Assembly (NCBI GenBank): GCA_024277025.1
Contig: JAJRWA010000053.1
Span: forward strand, 1 to 40,440
DNA: 40,440 bases
Direction of reading: 5' to 3'
Origin: Candidatus Krumholzibacteriota bacterium
Lineage (GTDB): Bacteria; Krumholzibacteriota; Krumholzibacteriia; LZORAL124-64-63
Shown: positions 1 to 8,323 of the stretch, piece after piece
Layout: every line of letters begins with the position of its first letter
How positions within the stretch are numbered: the stretch's first letter is position 1
Program-made: the position numbers and the translations under genes
The notes under the pieces: generated by a model
Databases searched by the model: none
The model's input: the letters and a program-made list of their open reading frames with translations, nothing else
What the model was told of the DNA's origin: nothing

Positions 1-1176
1 AGCTACCGGATATGGGATGCCTCATTCGACTTCTCGGGCAACGGGACTGATCTCACCTACGCCGACCAGACCACGCTCAGAAACAGCAATTCCGGCAGTC
101 TCAGCACCCGCTATAGCCAGAATTGGGACAGCGAACAGCGACTCAAGTCCTGGTCGGCAAGTCTGGCCGGCGCCTACGATCGCAACCACGCGGGCTCCGA
201 CTTCAACGAGACCCGCACCAGACGGCTGAACGGCAACTGCAACCTGGGTGCCAGTTGGCGGGAGTATCTGGGCCAGGGCCGGTTCAGCGTGACCGGCTTC
301 GGCAACGCCCGGCGCGGCTACACCGAGTTTGAATCCGCTGAACGGATTGGTAACGTGTTCACCGAAACCAACGAATACCGCCGCAGCAACGATCGGCGGC
401 TCGGCGTCGGCGTGGCCTGGGGCCGCGCACGCAACGTGGTGCCGCTGCTGCGGGCCGAGCGCCTGAGTGAAAGGCTGACGGCCCTGGGGCGGCCGCCGCT
501 GTCCCGGCAGCAGGTGCAGACGATAGCGCGGATCCTGGCTACCGAAACGGGATACCGTCAGGTCTTCGACCGTTCGGACCGCCACTTCTGGCGTGACGTG
601 CTCGAGCCCATGCTCGACGACGCCCGGCCGCTGGACGCCTATGAGATCTTCTACCTGGCCGATGTGCTGGACGAGGTGCTCGGTGACCGCTTCGAAGGCT
701 TTGTTGCCCAGATCAGCTATGCCTACAGCGAGGGCACACTCGACCCGGGCTCGGACGCCGTCCACCTCCGCACCCGGGCGCCGCGGGTGTCGCTCTCGTG
801 GTACCACAACTTCACACTGACGCAGCAGGTGCACGTGTTCGGCAGTCTGACCTATGATTGGAACTACAGGAATGAGGAGACCAAGGAGGGCGCCAACAGC
901 TCAGCCGGCGTAGCCCACATCTGGAATCTGGCTGACCGCTATCGTCTGGACACGGCCCTGACCTACGCGGGCCATAACCAGGTCAGTGAAGACGCCAGTC
1001 GGAACACCGTCAACCTGTCGTCCCGGTTTCACATCTACCTTGAGGACCAGGTCAGCCTGGTCACCCGCGTCAGGGCGAAGTACGCTTGGCATGATTACGG
1101 CGCAGACCAACGTTACGGCTGGACGTGGGACTACCGGCTGGGCCTCGCCTACCATCTGGATCGGGCCATCTTCTAG
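1..1176 (+). CDS. Outer-membrane beta-barrel-like protein, C-terminal part (5' end outside window)
   Basis: The frame is open from base 1 to a TAG at 1174-1176, so the gene starts upstream of the window; about 391 codons are visible. The product alternates polar and aromatic residues as beta-barrel strands do (for example VSLSWYHNF, VHVFGSLTYDW, YGWTWDYRLGLAYHL). It ends in phenylalanine, the usual C-terminal residue of outer-membrane proteins recognised by the BAM machinery. A more helical stretch with LSRQQVQTIARIL lies in the middle. No named family is recognised. The gene converges on the minus-strand aminotransferase ending at 1192. An internal ATG at 289 is an artefact of the missing 5' end. 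Confidence 0.75.
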   Translation, partial: SYRIWDASFDFSGNGTDLTYADQTTLRNSNSGSLSTRYSQNWDSEQRLKSWSASLAGAYDRNHAGSDFNETRTRRLNGNCNLGASWREYLGQGRFSVTGFGNARRGYTEFESAERIGNVFTETNEYRRSNDRRLGVGVAWGRARNVVPLLRAERLSERLTALGRPPLSRQQVQTIARILATETGYRQVFDRSDRHFWRDVLEPMLDDARPLDAYEIFYLADVLDEVLGDRFEGFVAQISYAYSEGTLDPGSDAVHLRTRAPRVSLSWYHNFTLTQQVHVFGSLTYDWNYRNEETKEGANSSAGVAHIWNLADRYRLDTALTYAGHNQVSEDASRNTVNLSSRFHIYLEDQVSLVTRVRAKYAWHDYGADQRYGWTWDYRLGLAYHLDRAIF

Positions 1177-1191
1177 CCCGGCCCGGACACC

Positions 1192-2337
1192 TTACACGGT
1201 GCCGGTGGCCGCGCTCAGCCGCCGGCACGCCTCGCTCAACGTGGCGCGCGTGCAGGCAAAGTTCAGGCGCAGATAGCCCGGGCCCGCGAAGTCGCGCCCG
1301 TCCGAGAGGCCGAGGCCGTGGGCCTCAAAATGGGCTGCCGGGTCGTCGAGCCCGAGCGCGCTGACATCCAGCCAGGCCAGGTACGTGGCTTCGACCCGGG
1401 CCATGGTCACACCCGGCAGCGTCGCCACATGCTCTGCCAGGAAATCCCGATTGGCCCGCAGGTATTCCAGTTGCGCCGCCAGCCACGGGCCGCCGTGACG
1501 CCAGGCCGCTTCGGCCGCCACCAGTCCCATGACATTGACGTGCGGCACGATGCCCGCCATGGCGTGAGTGAAGCGCCGGCGCAGGGACTCGTCCGGCACC
1601 ACGGCCACCGAGCAGCCCAGGCCCGCGATGTTGAAGGTCTTGCTGGGCGCCAGCAGGGTGATCGTGCGGGCGGCAATCTCGGGTCCCAGTGTCGCCAGGG
1701 GCACGTGACGGCGAGCCGGATCCAGCACCAATTGGTTGTGGATCTCGTCGCTGCAGATGACCACGCGCCGGGCCAGGCAGACCTCGGCCAACTCCTCGAG
1801 TTCATTGGTGGACCAGGCTCGTCCCACCGGATTGTGGGGATGACAGAGCAGGAACAGCCGCGCCGAATCGGACAAACCGGCGTTGAACCGCTGACGATCA
1901 ATGGTCCAGCCATCGGTGTTGTTTCCCTGCAGGGGAATCGTCTCCAGCTTGCGGTCCATCAGGGCCGGCACCTTCAGGAACGGCGGGTAGACGGGCGTCA
2001 TCACGGCTACGCCGTCGCCTGGCTTGCCGACTGCGCGACAGGTCACGCTCAGGCCGCTGACCAGGCCCGGCAACCAGACCAGCCAGTCCGGTTCCACCTC
2101 CCAGCCGAATTCCTGCGCCAGGGTCGCCAGCACCGTCTCGGTCAAACCGGCCGGTTCGACGCCGTAGCCGAACACGCCGTGGGCCGCCCGCTCGCGCAAA
2201 GCTGCGATCACTGCCGGCGGCGAGCGAAAATCCGAGTCGGCCACCCACATGGGCAGAATATCCCGCCCCGCGTATTTGTCCCATTTCATGCTGCCGGAAT
2301 CCCGGCGGTCGACCTGCTCGTCGAAATCAAACGTCAT
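1192..2337 (-). CDS. PatB/MalY-type PLP-dependent aminotransferase / C-S lyase
   Basis: The 381-residue product is a fold-type I PLP enzyme of the PatB/MalY branch, whose members cleave cystathionine or cysteine conjugates to release homocysteine, thiols or sulfide. Visible are the N-terminal RRDSGSMKWD and LPMWVADSDF motifs typical of this branch. Also visible are HPHNPVGR (about 166-173), SDEIH (about 196-200) and the PLP lysine in PSKTFN (K233). The length fits the family (about 380-390). The ATG at 2337 is chosen because it begins the conserved MTFDFDEQVDRR; an upstream in-frame ATG at 2379 lies well inside the preceding gene. The start overlaps the end of that gene by 11 bases, so the two are probably translated from one mRNA. 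The exact substrate cannot be told. Confidence 0.88.
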   Translation of the reverse strand: MTFDFDEQVDRRDSGSMKWDKYAGRDILPMWVADSDFRSPPAVIAALRERAAHGVFGYGVEPAGLTETVLATLAQEFGWEVEPDWLVWLPGLVSGLSVTCRAVGKPGDGVAVMTPVYPPFLKVPALMDRKLETIPLQGNNTDGWTIDRQRFNAGLSDSARLFLLCHPHNPVGRAWSTNELEELAEVCLARRVVICSDEIHNQLVLDPARRHVPLATLGPEIAARTITLLAPSKTFNIAGLGCSVAVVPDESLRRRFTHAMAGIVPHVNVMGLVAAEAAWRHGGPWLAAQLEYLRANRDFLAEHVATLPGVTMARVEATYLAWLDVSALGLDDPAAHFEAHGLGLSDGRDFAGPGYLRLNFACTRATLSEACRRLSAATGTV

Positions 2338-2836
2338 TGCTGCTCCCGTCGGCACCCAGGAACTCGCGCACCCGGTCAATCGCCTCGGCCGGCGTCACGG
2401 CCAGCGCCCAGCGCGCGTCGGCCGCGCCGGCCTGCAGAAATGCCTCGCCGGGATCAAAATCCAGCAGCACGACCGGCCGCCCGAAGCGCAGGGCCAGGGC
2501 GATCTCGCTGAGGGTGCCGCCGGTGCCCCGGCAGGCCACGACCACATCGCTGCTCAGCACGTTGATGATGTTGCGCCCGGCCCCCATGCCGGTCGGGATG
2601 ACGATATCCAGCCCCTCGGCGGCCTGGGCCCGGTCCTCATCGTACAACACGCCCACGGTCAATCCACCAGCCTCATGCGCCCCCGTTATCGAGGCCTGCA
2701 TCACGCCGGTCTGCCGACCGCCGGAGACCAGAACCCAGCCGTTCTCGGCGATCAGCCGCCCCAATTCCCGGGCCCCCGCGGCGGTCTCCGGGCTGGCGGT
2801 CGCACCGCCCATCACGCCTATGCAGATCCGCCGCAT
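2327..2836 (-). CDS. TIGR00725/LOG-like Rossmann protein
   Basis: The 169-residue product has a Rossmann-like fold of the TIGR00725 type, related to lysine-decarboxylase-like (LOG) and molybdenum-cofactor carrier-like proteins. An N-terminal ICIGVMGG strand-loop leads into SGGRQTGVM (nucleotide-phosphate-type loop). A second motif, RGTGGTLSEIALAL, corresponds to the PGGxGTxxE motif of LOG proteins but lacks its proline. Enzyme activity is therefore not assured. The start at 2836 is an ATG at MRRICIG, one base after the end of the DUF4230 gene (2838). It is preceded by a purine-rich GGAGG-like stretch inside that gene. It is the middle gene of a tight three-gene minus-strand unit; its function is not known. 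Confidence 0.8.
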   Translation of the reverse strand: MRRICIGVMGGATASPETAAGARELGRLIAENGWVLVSGGRQTGVMQASITGAHEAGGLTVGVLYDEDRAQAAEGLDIVIPTGMGAGRNIINVLSSDVVVACRGTGGTLSEIALALRFGRPVVLLDFDPGEAFLQAGAADARWALAVTPAEAIDRVREFLGADGSSNDV

Positions 2837-2837
2837 G

Positions 2838-3572
2838 CTAGAAGCCTCCTTCCCGGATCTGATCCGGGGCCGGCAGCAGGGTTTCGAGCTTCGACGTGTC
2901 CACTTCGGGCGCGAATTCGCCGGCGGGCAGGAAATGCACATCGACGTTGGCCGCGCCCAGCCCCTGGGCCAGCATCGACAAGGTCTGGGCCGCCGAGCGC
3001 TGCGCCTCGCTCTCGGCCTTGACCACCAGTTCGCCGGCAAAGCTGCTGGCCTGGTCCCTGGTCTCGGCGATGAGTTTGTTCTTGGCCTCCACGCTGAAGC
3101 CGCCGGTGAAGACCCGGCCAATCACCTCGGGCACGATCATCGGCAGCAGTTCGGTGTTGTCCTCACTGTGGATATGCATGTCCCGGATCAGCACCTCGTG
3201 ACGACACGGAGGCAGCGTGAGCACGAAGCCCTGGTCGCCCCGCGACTCGATCTGAAAGCGCGGATCGTTCAGGTCGTAGCGAAAATCCACGTCGAATTCG
3301 ATGACCAGGGTGATGCGCCGCTCGGACAGCAGCCAATTCAGGTACTTGCGGCCGAACTCACCGAACCAGTGCTCGCTGGCGGTGATGACTTCCTTGGTCA
3401 TGATCCGAAAAACGCTCAGCTCGCCGACAGCACGCATGCTGGTGACAAAGCTCTCGTGGGCAATCCGGGCCGGAGCCGCGCGCCCACGTCCACGCCGGGC
3501 CAGCTTCCAGACGACCAGCGCCACGGCGGCCACGACCAGACCGCCGCCGAATCCAATAAGAAGGTAGTTCAC
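2838..3572 (-). CDS. DUF4230 family membrane-anchored protein
   Basis: The 244-residue product has one N-terminal transmembrane segment (about residues 4-22, LLIGFGGGLVVAAVALVVW), a basic stretch after it, and a soluble domain. The soluble domain matches the DUF4230 pattern, beginning with VTSMRAVGELSVFRI and followed by ITLVIEFDVDFRYDL. DUF4230 proteins have no established biochemical function; topology suggests an anchored extracytoplasmic domain. The start is GTG at 3572, with GGGAG about 8 bases upstream. It is the first gene of the unit with the LOG-like and PatB-like genes, and the HDOD terminator just upstream separates it from 3676-4896. Family assignment is by motif memory, not by search. 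Confidence 0.75.
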   Translation of the reverse strand: MNYLLIGFGGGLVVAAVALVVWKLARRGRGRAAPARIAHESFVTSMRAVGELSVFRIMTKEVITASEHWFGEFGRKYLNWLLSERRITLVIEFDVDFRYDLNDPRFQIESRGDQGFVLTLPPCRHEVLIRDMHIHSEDNTELLPMIVPEVIGRVFTGGFSVEAKNKLIAETRDQASSFAGELVVKAESEAQRSAAQTLSMLAQGLGAANVDVHFLPAGEFAPEVDTSKLETLLPAPDQIREGGF

Positions 3573-3618
3573 GCTCTAGCTCCCGGGATGTGCGGAAAGA
3601 AGTACGCTACAGGATGAC

Positions 3619-3655
3619 AAAAAGCGGCCGGCCGATCAAGGAAGGATCAGCCGGC
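3619..3655 (-). terminator. Rho-independent terminator of the HDOD gene
   Basis: On the minus strand, arms at 3655-3645 and 3637-3627 pair over 11 positions (GCCGGC plus GATC, with one mismatch at 3633/3649). The loop is 7 bases. Three bases later comes a run of five T (3623-3619). It lies 20 bases after the HDOD stop codon and before the DUF4230 start, so it should end the HDOD transcript. Confidence 0.8.
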
Positions 3656-3675
3656 GCCAAATCAAGTCCAGCAAT

Positions 3676-4896
3676 TCAGGCGGGCTGGCCAACCAACAGC
3701 CGCTGCACATCCGACCGGGAAAAGACGATACCCAGGCGGGGCAGATCCTCGGTGCCGGCCGGCGCATTCGCCCCGCGCTCAAGCAGCACTGCTGCGGCAG
3801 CAGAATGGGTGGCCAGGAACGGCATCAGTTGGCTGATCTGCTGCTGGGTCAGGCACTGGGCGTCGATCAGGACCAGTCCCACGGTCTCGCTGCCGGGAGC
3901 CTGGTTGAAGAAGGCGTCCATGGGGAACACCTCGTGGCCGAAGTGCGTCAGCAAGGTGTGCCCCCACTCCCGGCGTTCATCCTCGGTGGTGACCACAACA
4001 CACGACTGGCCGGTTGCCTCGTCACCCTTGACCGACCGGCCGCCCCCCGCGCCGGCGATTTTCATGAACGACTCCATGTCATCAATCTTCTGGTCCATTG
4101 TCTTGAGCGCGGCCTTGATATCCTCCAGGCACACACCCAGTCCATGCATCAGGCCCAACAAGTCCGATTCCGTCGCCGCGTTCTCGAAACTGCCCCCGTG
4201 AATGCACGCCATCACATCAGCCAGCGCCACCAGATTCGTCAGCGGCCTTTCGCCATCGGTGGCCTTGGCCACATCGTGGTGGTAGCGGGCGGCGTCAGCA
4301 AATGGATCCGGCAGCTGCCAGAACTGCAGCAGTCCCTGGCCGATCTGGGCGTGGGTCAGACCGATCTCCTCAGTCTCGCGGGCCAGCCTGTCACCCTGAC
4401 TGTCGGCCAGGATCGGCCCGTAAATATCGGGCACCGCAGTGGCCAGAACGTAGGCCCCGATGTCGTGCATCAAACCCGCAATGAAGGCTTCCTCCGGGTC
4501 CATCCGTTGTTTCAGGTGAGGCACCAACGCCTGGCAGGCCGCGCCGTTAGCCAGGGCGTGCCCCCAAAACTCGTTCATGTCCATGCCCGACCCCAGTTTT
4601 TGCAGGGTCTCAACCGAACCGAAGCCCAGGGCCAGATTGCGAATGCCCGTAAAGCCGAGGATCACGACCGCCCGGCTGATCGTCGTCACTTCCTTGGGCA
4701 CGCCGTAGAACGAGGAGTTGACCAGCTTGAGAACCTTGCCGGCCAGCGCCTGATCCGCCGACAGGACTTTGGCCACATCGTTGGCCGAGGCATCGTCGTT
4801 GCCCAGAACGGACATCAATTGCCGCGTCACCTCGGGCAGCGGCGGCAGGTTGCGCATCACGGTCATGATGCGGGCTTTGATGACATCGGTGGACAT
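3676..4896 (-). CDS. HDOD domain signalling protein with C-terminal receiver-like domain
   Basis: The 406-residue product begins with an HDOD domain (about residues 10-210). This is the HD-GYP relative found in bacterial signalling proteins; family hallmarks seen are LPPLPEVTRQLM, SADQALAGKVLKLVNSSFYG, TISRAVVILGF and GLMHDIG. Residues about 300-400 resemble a response-regulator receiver fold (SCVVVTTEDERR, then VLIDAQ as the strand carrying a phospho-acceptor-like Asp). The acidic pair and the conserved Lys are not obvious, so it may be a pseudo-receiver. HDOD proteins generally act in regulation without known catalysis. The ATG at 4896 has GGAGA about 10 bases upstream. The gene is monocistronic, bounded by its own terminator. 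Confidence 0.85.
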   Translation of the reverse strand: MSTDVIKARIMTVMRNLPPLPEVTRQLMSVLGNDDASANDVAKVLSADQALAGKVLKLVNSSFYGVPKEVTTISRAVVILGFTGIRNLALGFGSVETLQKLGSGMDMNEFWGHALANGAACQALVPHLKQRMDPEEAFIAGLMHDIGAYVLATAVPDIYGPILADSQGDRLARETEEIGLTHAQIGQGLLQFWQLPDPFADAARYHHDVAKATDGERPLTNLVALADVMACIHGGSFENAATESDLLGLMHGLGVCLEDIKAALKTMDQKIDDMESFMKIAGAGGGRSVKGDEATGQSCVVVTTEDERREWGHTLLTHFGHEVFPMDAFFNQAPGSETVGLVLIDAQCLTQQQISQLMPFLATHSAAAAVLLERGANAPAGTEDLPRLGIVFSRSDVQRLLVGQPA

Positions 4897-5032
4897 ACAG
4901 CGCTCTCCGGGCCATGGGTGAAAGGGTATGGGTGCTGTTCCATCTAGGATTCGGCCGGATAGGGCCTGCCTTTACCATAAATGGCCAGATATCACCAATA
5001 CCAAATACGGCAACCACTGAGCCCAGGCCCGT

Positions 5033-6223
5033 TCAGTCGGCCAGCCCGCGGCCCAGTTTGCCGCCGAATCTGCCGCGCACATCATCCAGAACCCGGTCCA
5101 ATTCGCGATCCCGGACCTTCCCCGGATCCGGAAACAGTTCTGCCTGCCCGCTTCCGCCCTCGGAGAGGTTGGCTGCCGTGATACCAATTAGACGCAAGGG
5201 ACGGCCGCGACGGCCCAGTTTGACGTCCAATAGCTGGCGAGCGTGCTCGCGAATCTCCACTTCACTGTCCGTGGGCTCGGGCAGGGTGAGCGAGCGCGTG
5301 TGGGTGCTGAAGTCGGCGTAACGGGCCTTCAGGGTCAACGTGCCCGCGCAAAAGCCCTGGGCCCGCAAGCGGCGGGCCACCTTGTCACATAGAGGGTTGA
5401 GCAGGGCGTGCAGCCGGTGACCGTCGGCGATGTCCTGGTGGAACGTGGTTTCGTTGCCGATGCTCTTGGCGCCGTGCGAGCAGATGACCGGACGCGTATC
5501 ATGACCGACGGCCAGTTCCAGCAGGTGATTCATGTGGTCGCCGTATTCCCGGATCAGGGCCGCCCTGGGCCTGGCCAACAGGTCACTGACCTTGAAGATG
5601 CCGCCTGCGGCCAGTCGGGCGGCCGCCACCTTGCCCACGCCCCACAACTTGCCCACCGGCAGGCCCGCCAACAGATCGCGGGCCTCATCCGGCCGGATGA
5701 CCACGAACCCGTTGGGTTTCTCCAGATCGCTGGCCAGTTTGGCCAGGAACTTGTTGGCCGCCAGTCCGACCGAAGCGACAAGTCCCACTTCATCGGCAAT
5801 GCGCCGCTGGATTTGCCGGCCGATCGTTTCGGGCGGGCCGAAGAGACGCACGCAGCCGGTGACATCCAGAAAGGCCTCGTCGATGGACAGGGGTTCGACC
5901 AGGGGCGTGAAATCCCGAAAGACGGCGAAGACTGCACGTGAGACCTCCGCGTAGCGTTCCATGCGCCCGCGCAGAAAAACACCTTCGGGACAGAGTTTTA
6001 CGGCCCGCGCCGCACTCATGGCGCTGTGCACGCCGCAGGCCCGCGCGGCGTAGTTCGCCGCCGAGACCACGCCGCGACCCTCCGGGGTTCCCCCGACAAT
6101 AACCGGTCGCCCCCGCAGGGAAGGATCATCCAGTTCTTCCACGGAAGCGTAGAACGCGTCCATATCCACGTGCAGGATGGCGCGCTGAGCAAATGGCGAT
6201 TCGCTGGGAGTTTTCATGGGCAT
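5033..6223 (-). CDS. dinB: DNA polymerase IV (Y-family translesion polymerase)
   Basis: The 396-residue product is a Y-family polymerase that copies past damaged template bases. The catalytic metal ligands are visible in ILHVDMDAFYASVE (palm motif I) and LSIDEAFLDVTG (motif III). The helix-hairpin-helix region LAGLPVGKLWGVGKVAA and the little-finger domain follow. Length fits DinB (350-410). It may start at 6223 or at the second ATG, 6217; neither has a strong ribosome site. The gene is divergent from the MOSC gene (ATG 6253) with only 29 bases between, so the two promoters must overlap each other or the coding regions. I could not see a LexA-type SOS box in that short gap. Confidence 0.95.
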   Translation of the reverse strand: MPMKTPSESPFAQRAILHVDMDAFYASVEELDDPSLRGRPVIVGGTPEGRGVVSAANYAARACGVHSAMSAARAVKLCPEGVFLRGRMERYAEVSRAVFAVFRDFTPLVEPLSIDEAFLDVTGCVRLFGPPETIGRQIQRRIADEVGLVASVGLAANKFLAKLASDLEKPNGFVVIRPDEARDLLAGLPVGKLWGVGKVAAARLAAGGIFKVSDLLARPRAALIREYGDHMNHLLELAVGHDTRPVICSHGAKSIGNETTFHQDIADGHRLHALLNPLCDKVARRLRAQGFCAGTLTLKARYADFSTHTRSLTLPEPTDSEVEIREHARQLLDVKLGRRGRPLRLIGITAANLSEGGSGQAELFPDPGKVRDRELDRVLDDVRGRFGGKLGRGLAD

Positions 6224-6252
6224 TCCGGCGCGTTCGGGTTAGGATCAACGCC

Positions 6253-7050
6253 ATGAATATCGTTCTTTCCGGCATTTTCGTCTACCCCGTTAAGGCTCTG
6301 CGCGGCCAGGCACGGGAATTTTCGACCGTCGAGCCCGAGGGCCTGGCCGGCGACCGCCGCTGGCTCATCGTGGACCCGGACGGTCGTTTTATCAGCCAGC
6401 GGTCCGAACCGAAGCTGGCCCGGATCGCCGCCCGCACGGACGATGGTCAACTGATCCTCACGGCACCGGACCGCCCCGATCTGACGGTGGTCCCGCCGGA
6501 TGGTCGCCAGCGCCAAATCGTGACAGTCTGGCGCGACGAAGTGAGTGCCGCCACCGCCGACCCGCACGCCAGTCGCTGGCTCTCGGACTTCCTCGGCCGC
6601 CGGTGCCATCTGGTCTGGATGGATGATGCCTGCCGGCGCCCGATCTCCGGCAGCGGTGGCCGTGACGGGGAACAGGTCAGTTTTGCCGACGGCTACCCTT
6701 GCCTGGTTGTGAGCGAGGCTTCGCTGGCCGACCTGAACGGGCGCCTGACCGCAGTCGTTCCCATGGACCGCTTTCGCCCCAACCTCGTCGTCAGCGGCTG
6801 CGCTCCGTTCGCCGAAGACACCTGGGCGAGGCTGGCTATCGGCGAGGCGGTCTTTCGCAACGCCGGCCCCTGCGCCCGCTGCTCGGTGACGACCGTGGAC
6901 CAGCAATCCGGCCGCCGCTTGGCGCCCGAACCCTTGCGGACCCTTGGCGCTTATCGCCGCACGGAGAAAGGTGTGATCTTCGGCGTCAATCTCGTGGTGG
7001 AGAAACCGGGCCGGATCGCCTGTGGCGACGCGATTCACCTGCGCGGCTGA
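6253..7050 (+). CDS. MOSC domain protein (MOSC N-terminal beta-barrel plus MOSC)
   Basis: The 265-residue product has the MOSC N-terminal domain (IFVYPVKALRG, then LAGDRRWLIVDPDGRFISQR). The C-terminal MOSC domain carries VVPMDRFRPNLVVSG and the cysteine motif GPCARC (C207, C210). These proteins resemble the C-terminal domain of molybdenum-cofactor sulfurase and the YcbX/mARC family, which reduce N-hydroxylated compounds with molybdenum cofactor. The exact reaction here is inferred only from family. ATG 6253 is chosen because it begins the conserved barrel and has AGGA 9 bases upstream; the longer upstream frame runs into dinB. There is no ferredoxin domain attached, unlike YcbX. Confidence 0.85.
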   Translation: MNIVLSGIFVYPVKALRGQAREFSTVEPEGLAGDRRWLIVDPDGRFISQRSEPKLARIAARTDDGQLILTAPDRPDLTVVPPDGRQRQIVTVWRDEVSAATADPHASRWLSDFLGRRCHLVWMDDACRRPISGSGGRDGEQVSFADGYPCLVVSEASLADLNGRLTAVVPMDRFRPNLVVSGCAPFAEDTWARLAIGEAVFRNAGPCARCSVTTVDQQSGRRLAPEPLRTLGAYRRTEKGVIFGVNLVVEKPGRIACGDAIHLRG

Positions 7051-7082
7051 CCGGATCAAATAATTGCTGATCTTCAATATCA

Positions 7083-7108
7083 TTAAACGAATAATATAAA
7101 CCGTTTAA
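7083..7108. promoter_or_regulatory. Inverted repeat (operator candidate) upstream of TRAP genes
   Basis: TTAAACG at 7083-7089 and CGTTTAA at 7102-7108 form a perfect 7-base inverted repeat with a 12-base AT-only-like spacer. It sits 4 bases upstream of the -35 candidate at 7112 in an unusually AT-rich stretch. The size fits a dimeric transcription factor site. No regulator gene is adjacent. Confidence 0.5.
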
Positions 7109-7111
7109 CAG

Positions 7112-7140
7112 TTGACAGCGACAGCGGGCTTGTCTAGGGT
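7112..7140 (+). promoter_or_regulatory. Candidate sigma70-like promoter of the TRAP operon
   Basis: A perfect TTGACA (7112-7117) is followed after 17 bases by TAGGGT (7135-7140), which keeps the first two and the last base of TATAAT. An AT-rich upstream tract could act as an UP element. The start codon is 74 bases downstream of the -10. Confidence 0.5.
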
Positions 7141-7213
7141 CGCAGACGCTCGGTATTGGAATTCAGAACATCTGTATTTGTCCCCTTCTCGCGTGTCCCA
7201 GGAGGTCCCGACC

Positions 7214-8194
7214 ATGAAGAAGATCCTGTTTCTGAGCCTGCTCTGCCTCGCCGTCGTCGCGATGGCCGGAGCGCCTGCCGACTCCATGGCCAAACCGTTC
7301 AAGGCCAAGGTTGGCGGCGGCCCGACCGGCGGCACGTTCAACACCTTCGCCAACGCCATGGCCGTATACGTGCCCAAGAACATGGACGACATCAAAGTCT
7401 CGGCCGTGGGCTCGGGCGGCTCCGTGGAGAACGTCAAGCGCGTTGCCTCGGGCGAAAGCGATTTCGGCCTGTGCTACGCCGTGGACAGCGCCCTGGGCCG
7501 TGCCGGCCAGTTGCCCAAGGACAGCAAGAAGTATGATGGCCTGCGCGCCATGGGCTTCCTGTACGGGGCGCCGGCCCAGTTGGTGGTCCGGGCCAACAGC
7601 GACATCAAGACGGCCAAGGACCTTGAGGGCAAGAAGGTCGGCGTCGGCAACGCCGGCTCCGGTGCCGCGGCCAGCGCCGAACGCTTCTTCCGTCACCTGG
7701 GCGTGTGGGACAACTTCAAGCCCCAGTTCCTGGGCTACTCGGCGGCCGCCAGCGCCTTCAAGGACGGCAAGATCGACGCGTTCTGGGTGCTCGTGGGCTA
7801 CCCCAACCGTTCGATCATCGAAGCCAGCGTGCAGGTGGACATCCGCCTGATCGACGTGGGCAAGGACGCCACCGAGAGCGGCTTCTATGACGCGTACGCC
7901 TACATCCCGGTCGAAATCCCGGCCGGCACCTACGGCGAAGGCATGCCGGCCTGCTCGACGTTCCAGGACGCGACCTTCCTCTGTGCCAACGTCGAGGTCC
8001 CCACCGATGTGGTCTACGGCATCATGAAGACCCTCTGGAGCAAGGACGGCATGGCGGCCATGGCGGCAGCCAAGAAGACGTTCAAGACCATGACCCTGGA
8101 GAATGCATTCGACGGCGCCAGCGTGCCGCTGCATCCGGGCGCGGTCAAGTTCTGGGAAGAGCACGGCAAGACAGTGCCCGCCAACCTGAAGTAG
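7214..8194 (+). CDS. TRAP transporter substrate-binding protein, TAXI family
   Basis: The 326-residue product is the periplasmic solute receptor of a TRAP transporter of the TAXI type. A signal peptide is clear (MKKILFLSLLCLAVVAMAG). The mature part begins with the family pattern GGGPTGGTFNTFANAMA, then SAVGSGGSVENVKRVASGE, FGLCYAVDSA, and KVGVGNAGSGAAASAERFF. The C-terminal region MTLENAFDGASVPLHPGAVKFWEE is typical. Start ATG 7214 is preceded by AGGAGG at 7200-7205. The substrate is unknown; characterised TAXI systems are linked to dicarboxylates or glutamate, but this cannot be read from sequence. The fused permease follows 129 bases later with a hairpin between. Confidence 0.92.
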   Translation: MKKILFLSLLCLAVVAMAGAPADSMAKPFKAKVGGGPTGGTFNTFANAMAVYVPKNMDDIKVSAVGSGGSVENVKRVASGESDFGLCYAVDSALGRAGQLPKDSKKYDGLRAMGFLYGAPAQLVVRANSDIKTAKDLEGKKVGVGNAGSGAAASAERFFRHLGVWDNFKPQFLGYSAAASAFKDGKIDAFWVLVGYPNRSIIEASVQVDIRLIDVGKDATESGFYDAYAYIPVEIPAGTYGEGMPACSTFQDATFLCANVEVPTDVVYGIMKTLWSKDGMAAMAAAKKTFKTMTLENAFDGASVPLHPGAVKFWEEHGKTVPANLK

Positions 8195-8237
8195 TCCGGC
8201 CCGCTGCCCGGTGGCAGCTGCGGCCCGACAATCGCCT

Positions 8238-8271
8238 GGGAGGGGGCCTGGCTCCCTCCCTTCTTTCGTTT
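8238..8271 (+). terminator. Intergenic terminator/attenuator between TRAP receptor and permease genes
   Basis: GGGAGGGGGCC (8238-8248) and GGCTCCCTCCC (8250-8260) pair over about 9-10 positions with one G-T pair, leaving a small loop. The T-rich TTCTTTCGTTT (8261-8271) follows. Because both neighbours belong to one transporter, partial termination here would make more receptor than permease. Confidence 0.7.
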
Positions 8272-8323
8272 CAGCCCTCCCCCGTTTGACCATGGTTCGC
8301 CGTGGCCGGAAACGAGTCAGACA

